DNA from: Rhizobium sp. SL86
GTDB lineage: Bacteria; Pseudomonadota; Alphaproteobacteria; Rhizobiales; Rhizobiaceae
Direction of reading: 5' to 3'
Assembly: GCF_026672545.1 (NCBI RefSeq)
Contig: NZ_JAPPRJ010000006.1
Coordinates: forward strand, 146,263-210,262
DNA: 64,000 nt
The position numbers and the translations under genes are program-made. Below are positions 61,181-64,000 of this stretch, one piece after another; positions within the stretch are counted from its first letter, which is position 1, and each line of letters opens with the position of its first letter. The notes under the pieces were generated by a model. That model saw nothing but the letters and a program-made list of their open reading frames with translations, was not told the DNA's origin and ran no database searches.

Positions 61181-61232
61181 GAGTTATAGCATCCCTGCCT
61201 ATAACTCATAACTACCGCCACATATGAGTTAT
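61179..61232. promoter_or_regulatory. Triple ATAACTCAT operator overlapping the fic start
   Basis: ATGAGTTATAG (61179-61189) and CTATAACTCAT (61199-61209) are perfect inverted arms, and ATGAGTTAT recurs at 61224-61232. The first arm includes the start codon itself. Binding here would block both transcription and, on RNA, possibly translation. Confidence 0.75.
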
Positions 61233-61320
61233 TGCAAGCTCGTTTATCGCTCAACATCACAATCTGCAGCTCTCCGTTCAAGAGGCAGCGATCGACAGCT
61301 TAACCATTTGCCCTAAAGCG

Positions 61321-61687
61321 GTTTCAATCCACGCCTCCGCGAGGGAGGCGACGCCGTTGAAGGAGGCCCTGACTTTCCGCAGGTATTGTTTCGATCCACG
61401 CCTCCGCGAGGGAGGCGACAGCCGCCCCGCAAACAGCGAGGAGCGTACCGCCGCGTTTCGATCCACGCCTCCGCGAGGGAGGCGACGTGGAAAGCGAAGC
61501 GGCCGATCGGGCGCTGAGGAGGTTTCGATCCACGCCTCCGCGAGGGAGGCGACCGGACAGCATCTGCAACTGTTGCTGACCACCAACAGTTTCGATCCAC
61601 GCCTCCGCGAGGGAGGCGACGAACGCACCTGCACAACCTTCTCGGCCAGCATCCAGTTTCGATCCACGCCTCCGCGAGGGAGGCGAC
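61321..61687 (-). CRISPR. CRISPR array, six 32-bp repeats, five 35-bp spacers, type I-C-like
   Basis: Repeats lie at 61321-61352, 61388-61419, 61455-61486, 61522-61553, 61589-61620 and 61656-61687. The transcript orientation is inferred to be minus, where the repeat begins GTCGCCTCCCTCGCGGAGGC and ends GTGGATCGAAAC, as type I-C repeats do. All five spacers are exactly 35 bases. The leftmost repeat differs by one base (…GGATTGAAAC end), as expected for the oldest, leader-distal copy. No leader, cas1, cas2 or other cas gene remains. The right end abuts a truncated cas3. Confidence 0.95.
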
Positions 61688-62534
61688 CCCCATGGGCTTT
61701 GGCATGATCCAGCGCGAAGCCGAGCGAAGCGAGCGTCTTGCCGCCGCCGGTTGGCACGGTCAGGGTGAACAGACCCGGCCGTTCCTCGGCCTTGCTGCGC
61801 ACCTGCGACAGGATGTGGGCGCGCAGATCGTTCAGTTCCCGGCCCTTGCCGGAGGTCACTGACGAACCGGAAAAGCGAGCCATGTGCACCTCAAAGCGCG
61901 CCAGAAAATCTGGGATCAGGTCTTGCAGAAGCGGCCAGTCGCGATCGGCCTGCCTCTCGCCCTGAGAGACATAGAAGGCCTCCGTGTCCTTGAAATCCGC
62001 ATCAACCAGGCAGGAGAAGATCATGCGGCCGACGAAGGATAGAGTAAAACCCTGGCGCTCCCGGTCCTTGACCGCAAAGCGCCTCAGTTCCTCTCCCATG
62101 CCAGAGATGAGAGCAGCAAGGTCGTCCCCCAACTCCTTTCGCCAAGCGTCGGCGATCCTGAGAGGATGCCCGATCCGCAGGTTGAAACTTCCGCCTGTGG
62201 TATTGTCGCGATCTGGCAGGCCCGCATGATGGCCGAGAATGGCATAGGCGATGATTTCAGCCATTGCCTTGTCCGGCCCTTGCGCAAGATCGCGCAGCAC
62301 CTGCGCACCGGCCGTCGAATGTTCCACCGATGCGCCCCGTCCTGCGATATAGGCCTGAAAGGCAGGATCATATTTGCCGACATCATGAAACAGACCGGCG
62401 ATATAAGCTGCGCGCGCCAAACCGGTCTTCTCGCCGAAACTGCTGGAAAGCCGGGCCACGTTCAGCAGATGCGCATCAAGCCTCTGCCAATCACTCCCGT
62501 CTCCGCAATTACCGCTGTGACCAAAGTAAATCAC
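61688..62534 (-). pseudogene. cas3: cas3 (type I-C), truncated after Walker A and joined to the array
   Basis: From GTG 62534 (VIYFGHSGNCGDGSDWQRLDAHLL) the frame encodes the HD nuclease domain: H6, H50-D51 in AGLFHDVGKYD, EHST and GHHAG. The beginning of the helicase with Walker A (LTVPTGGGKTLASLGFALDHAKAHG, about 258-282) follows. At 61688 it stops, and the next base to the left is the first base of a CRISPR repeat. The frame then runs through the array as meaningless repeats. About two thirds of Cas3, including the DExD/H box, is lost, so interference by this copy is impossible. The start could be further upstream (62648) but the HSG motif favours 62534. Confidence 0.9.
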
Positions 62535-62845
62535 AGTCCAACCTATCGGTCGCCGCCTTAAACAGCGACCGCCCCCATGAATGCGCTTTGCAAAACTGTT
62601 ATTGTATAAATCTCGGAACTTCACAATCCAAGGATGCGGCAGGATCACGTAAATCGCTGCGGCACGTTACATTTCCCGATGAGCATTACGACAAACCGCG
62701 TGCAGAATTTTCAGCTTACGGCTTCAATTGAAATCGCTAGCTAAAATCCACACCGGATTAGCCCCGCTTACCCCGCTTAGTACCTGGAGCAAATCCGGTG
62801 GCAGGAGGGATTCCTGTTTTCTGCAAATCATGAGATTCTTCTTTC
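62535..62845. other. Region between cas3 start and IS66-like transposase
   Basis: No gene seen. CACCGGATT (62751-62759) and AATCCGGTG (62792-62800) form a perfect 9-bp inverted repeat 46 bases before the transposase start; it may be an end or regulatory site of the IS element or a terminator. The left end of the element lies somewhere here. Confidence 0.45.
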
Positions 62846-64000
62846 ATGACGAAGCGCCGCCTGCCCATGGCCGAGCATGCCGACACGCTGTCGCTGAAGG
62901 CGCTGCGAGAACTCGTGACGGGTCTGGTGGAGCGGGCTGATCGGGCAGACGCCCGGATTGAGAAGCTCGTAGCTGAGAACCAAAGGCTTCGGGATGAGAA
63001 CGACCAGCTCAGGCTCGAGAACACCCGGCTGAAGATCGACAACCAGCTTCTGCGTGACGAGATTGCGCGCCTGAAAAACCTGCCGCCGCGCCCACCCTTC
63101 AGACCGTCGGGAATGGAGAAGGCGACCGGTGACAAGACGCTCACCGGCAAAGATCCGGCGTCCCGGCCGCGAGGGCCGAAGAACGACACGAAGCGGGTGA
63201 CGCGTGAAGAGGTACTGCCTGTCAGCGTGCCAGTTGGATCGCGCTTCAAGGGCTACAAGGACTGCTTCGTCCGGGATCTGGTGCTCAGGGTCGAGGTGGT
63301 TCGTTACCGTCGGGAATGCTGGGTAACGCCGGAGGGAGACACCATCATCGCGCCGTTGCCTGCGGGGATACGAGGTGGCTTTGGGCCCAATCTGCGACGG
63401 TTTTGTCTGATGCTCCATGCGCATGGCCAAGTCACGACGCAGCGAATGACGACCTTGCTCAACGACGTTGGTGTCGAAATCTCCAAACGTCAGGTGGTCC
63501 GCTTTCTCACAGAGAGGCTGGATGGCTTTCATGCCGAGGATGCAGCCGTGCTCCACGCCGGCCTCGTCTCTGCGCCTTTTGTGACGGTCGACGACACCGG
63601 TGCCCGTCACGCCAACCGCAATGTTTATACGACGCATATCGGCGGTGAGCATTTCACCGCCTTTCGCACGACGTCTTCGAAGTCGCGACTGAACTTCCTG
63701 GCCCTGCTGCGCGGCAGCTATCAGGACTATATCCTCAACGATGCCGCCTTCGCTTTTCTCGAAGACCGGCAGGTGGACCCTGCCCTTCTGGCGCGGCTGA
63801 AGAGAAACGAACCGCGGCGGTTTGCCAATCAAGTTCCGTTTCTCGCCTATCTGGCTGAACATGGTATCGACATTTTCGACAGGGACATCATCCGCCCGTT
63901 CGCCGAGGCCGGCATCTGGGGTGCCATCCGCCATCATGGGCTGGTCGGCAAGGCAGTGATCGTCTCCGACGATGCCGGGCAGTTTCGGGTCGGTACCCAC
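62846..64000 (+). CDS. IS66-like transposase (partial, runs off right edge)
   Basis: Open for 385 codons from the ATG at 62846 with no stop before the window ends. The N-terminus (about 15-75) is a long coiled coil (VERADRADARIEKLVAENQRLRDENDQLRLENTRL), as in IS66 TnpC. It then shows a basic linker, LRRFCLMLHAHGQVTTQRMTTLLNDVGVEISKRQV, and a DDE core: FVTVDDTGARHANRNVYTT and IVSDDAGQF. The accessory genes tnpA and tnpB are not seen before it. An antisense frame of 390 codons covers the same bases and is a shadow. Confidence 0.82.
   Translation, partial: MTKRRLPMAEHADTLSLKALRELVTGLVERADRADARIEKLVAENQRLRDENDQLRLENTRLKIDNQLLRDEIARLKNLPPRPPFRPSGMEKATGDKTLTGKDPASRPRGPKNDTKRVTREEVLPVSVPVGSRFKGYKDCFVRDLVLRVEVVRYRRECWVTPEGDTIIAPLPAGIRGGFGPNLRRFCLMLHAHGQVTTQRMTTLLNDVGVEISKRQVVRFLTERLDGFHAEDAAVLHAGLVSAPFVTVDDTGARHANRNVYTTHIGGEHFTAFRTTSSKSRLNFLALLRGSYQDYILNDAAFAFLEDRQVDPALLARLKRNEPRRFANQVPFLAYLAEHGIDIFDRDIIRPFAEAGIWGAIRHHGLVGKAVIVSDDAGQFRVGTH

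Noticed and set aside
61321..61687. Open frames reading through the array as repeated VASLAEAWIET-like or PPSRRRGSK-like peptides
   Set aside because: These are translations of CRISPR repeats and spacers, not a repeat protein.
62828..64000. A 390-codon open frame on the minus strand at the right edge
   Set aside because: It lies wholly antisense to the IS66-like transposase, whose motifs are clear; the antisense translation has no domain.

Overview
The window looks like accessory DNA (plasmid, chromid or island) of a Rhizobiales alphaproteobacterium, most likely Rhizobiaceae. This rests on gene content read directly from the sequence: many ABC uptake/catabolic operons, GntR, LysR and IclR regulators, paired transglutaminase-like proteins, DUF1236/DUF1488-type small proteins, a ParB-like remnant, and IS21, IS110 and IS66 elements. 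I see no ribosomal RNA, no intact tRNA and no housekeeping block.

Layout. (1) 1-6 kb: mobile and broken DNA, with an IS21-type element running off the left edge, a ParB-like remnant, an IS110 transposase, and a free-standing class II aminoacyl-tRNA synthetase-like core. (2) 6.1-15.7 kb: a minus-strand catabolic operon (polar amino acid-type ABC importer, DapA-family lyase, a 975-residue three-part redox fusion, hydantoinase, DUF3830 protein) with two GntR regulators and a palindromic operator. (3) 16.2-27.8 kb: an amide module with a Urt-like five-component importer, an AmiC-like sensor, a MarR regulator, an amidase, an ABM-domain protein, a GMC oxidoreductase and an aldehyde dehydrogenase. 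(4) 28.9-38.8 kb: a LysR-controlled importer with an enolase-superfamily enzyme and a DadA-like oxidase, decaying downstream into a chimera of two truncated genes, two more gene fragments and a frameshifted flavin monooxygenase. (5) 38.8-46 kb: a TonB receptor plus FepBCDG-like siderophore importer with an IclR regulator; one motif recurs at both promoters. (6) 46.2-49.1 kb: VapBC, a cold-shock gene and HipBA. (7) 49.7-59.9 kb: two transglutaminase-like proteins, a run of small rhizobial-type hypothetical genes, then a glycosyltransferase/amylo-glucosidase pair. (8) 60-64 kb: a Fic protein, a six-repeat type I-C-like CRISPR array joined directly to a truncated cas3, and an IS66-like transposase at the right edge.

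Three things stand out. First, six copies of a 19-bp motif that on the minus strand resembles a tRNA T-arm lie beside all four toxin-type modules (GNAT/DUF1778, VapBC, HipBA, Fic). One copy lies 52-84 bp past the last gene of each module, and a second copy lies upstream of two of them, which suggests a cassette-like way of moving. Second, a type I-C CRISPR locus has collapsed so that cas3, cut after its Walker A region, abuts a repeat exactly; a degenerate solitary repeat lies 45 kb away. Third, the redox protein fuses in one chain the parts normally made as three subunits of HcnABC/D-hydroxyproline dehydrogenase-type enzymes.

Functional names rest on motifs and family resemblance read by eye; no database search was possible.
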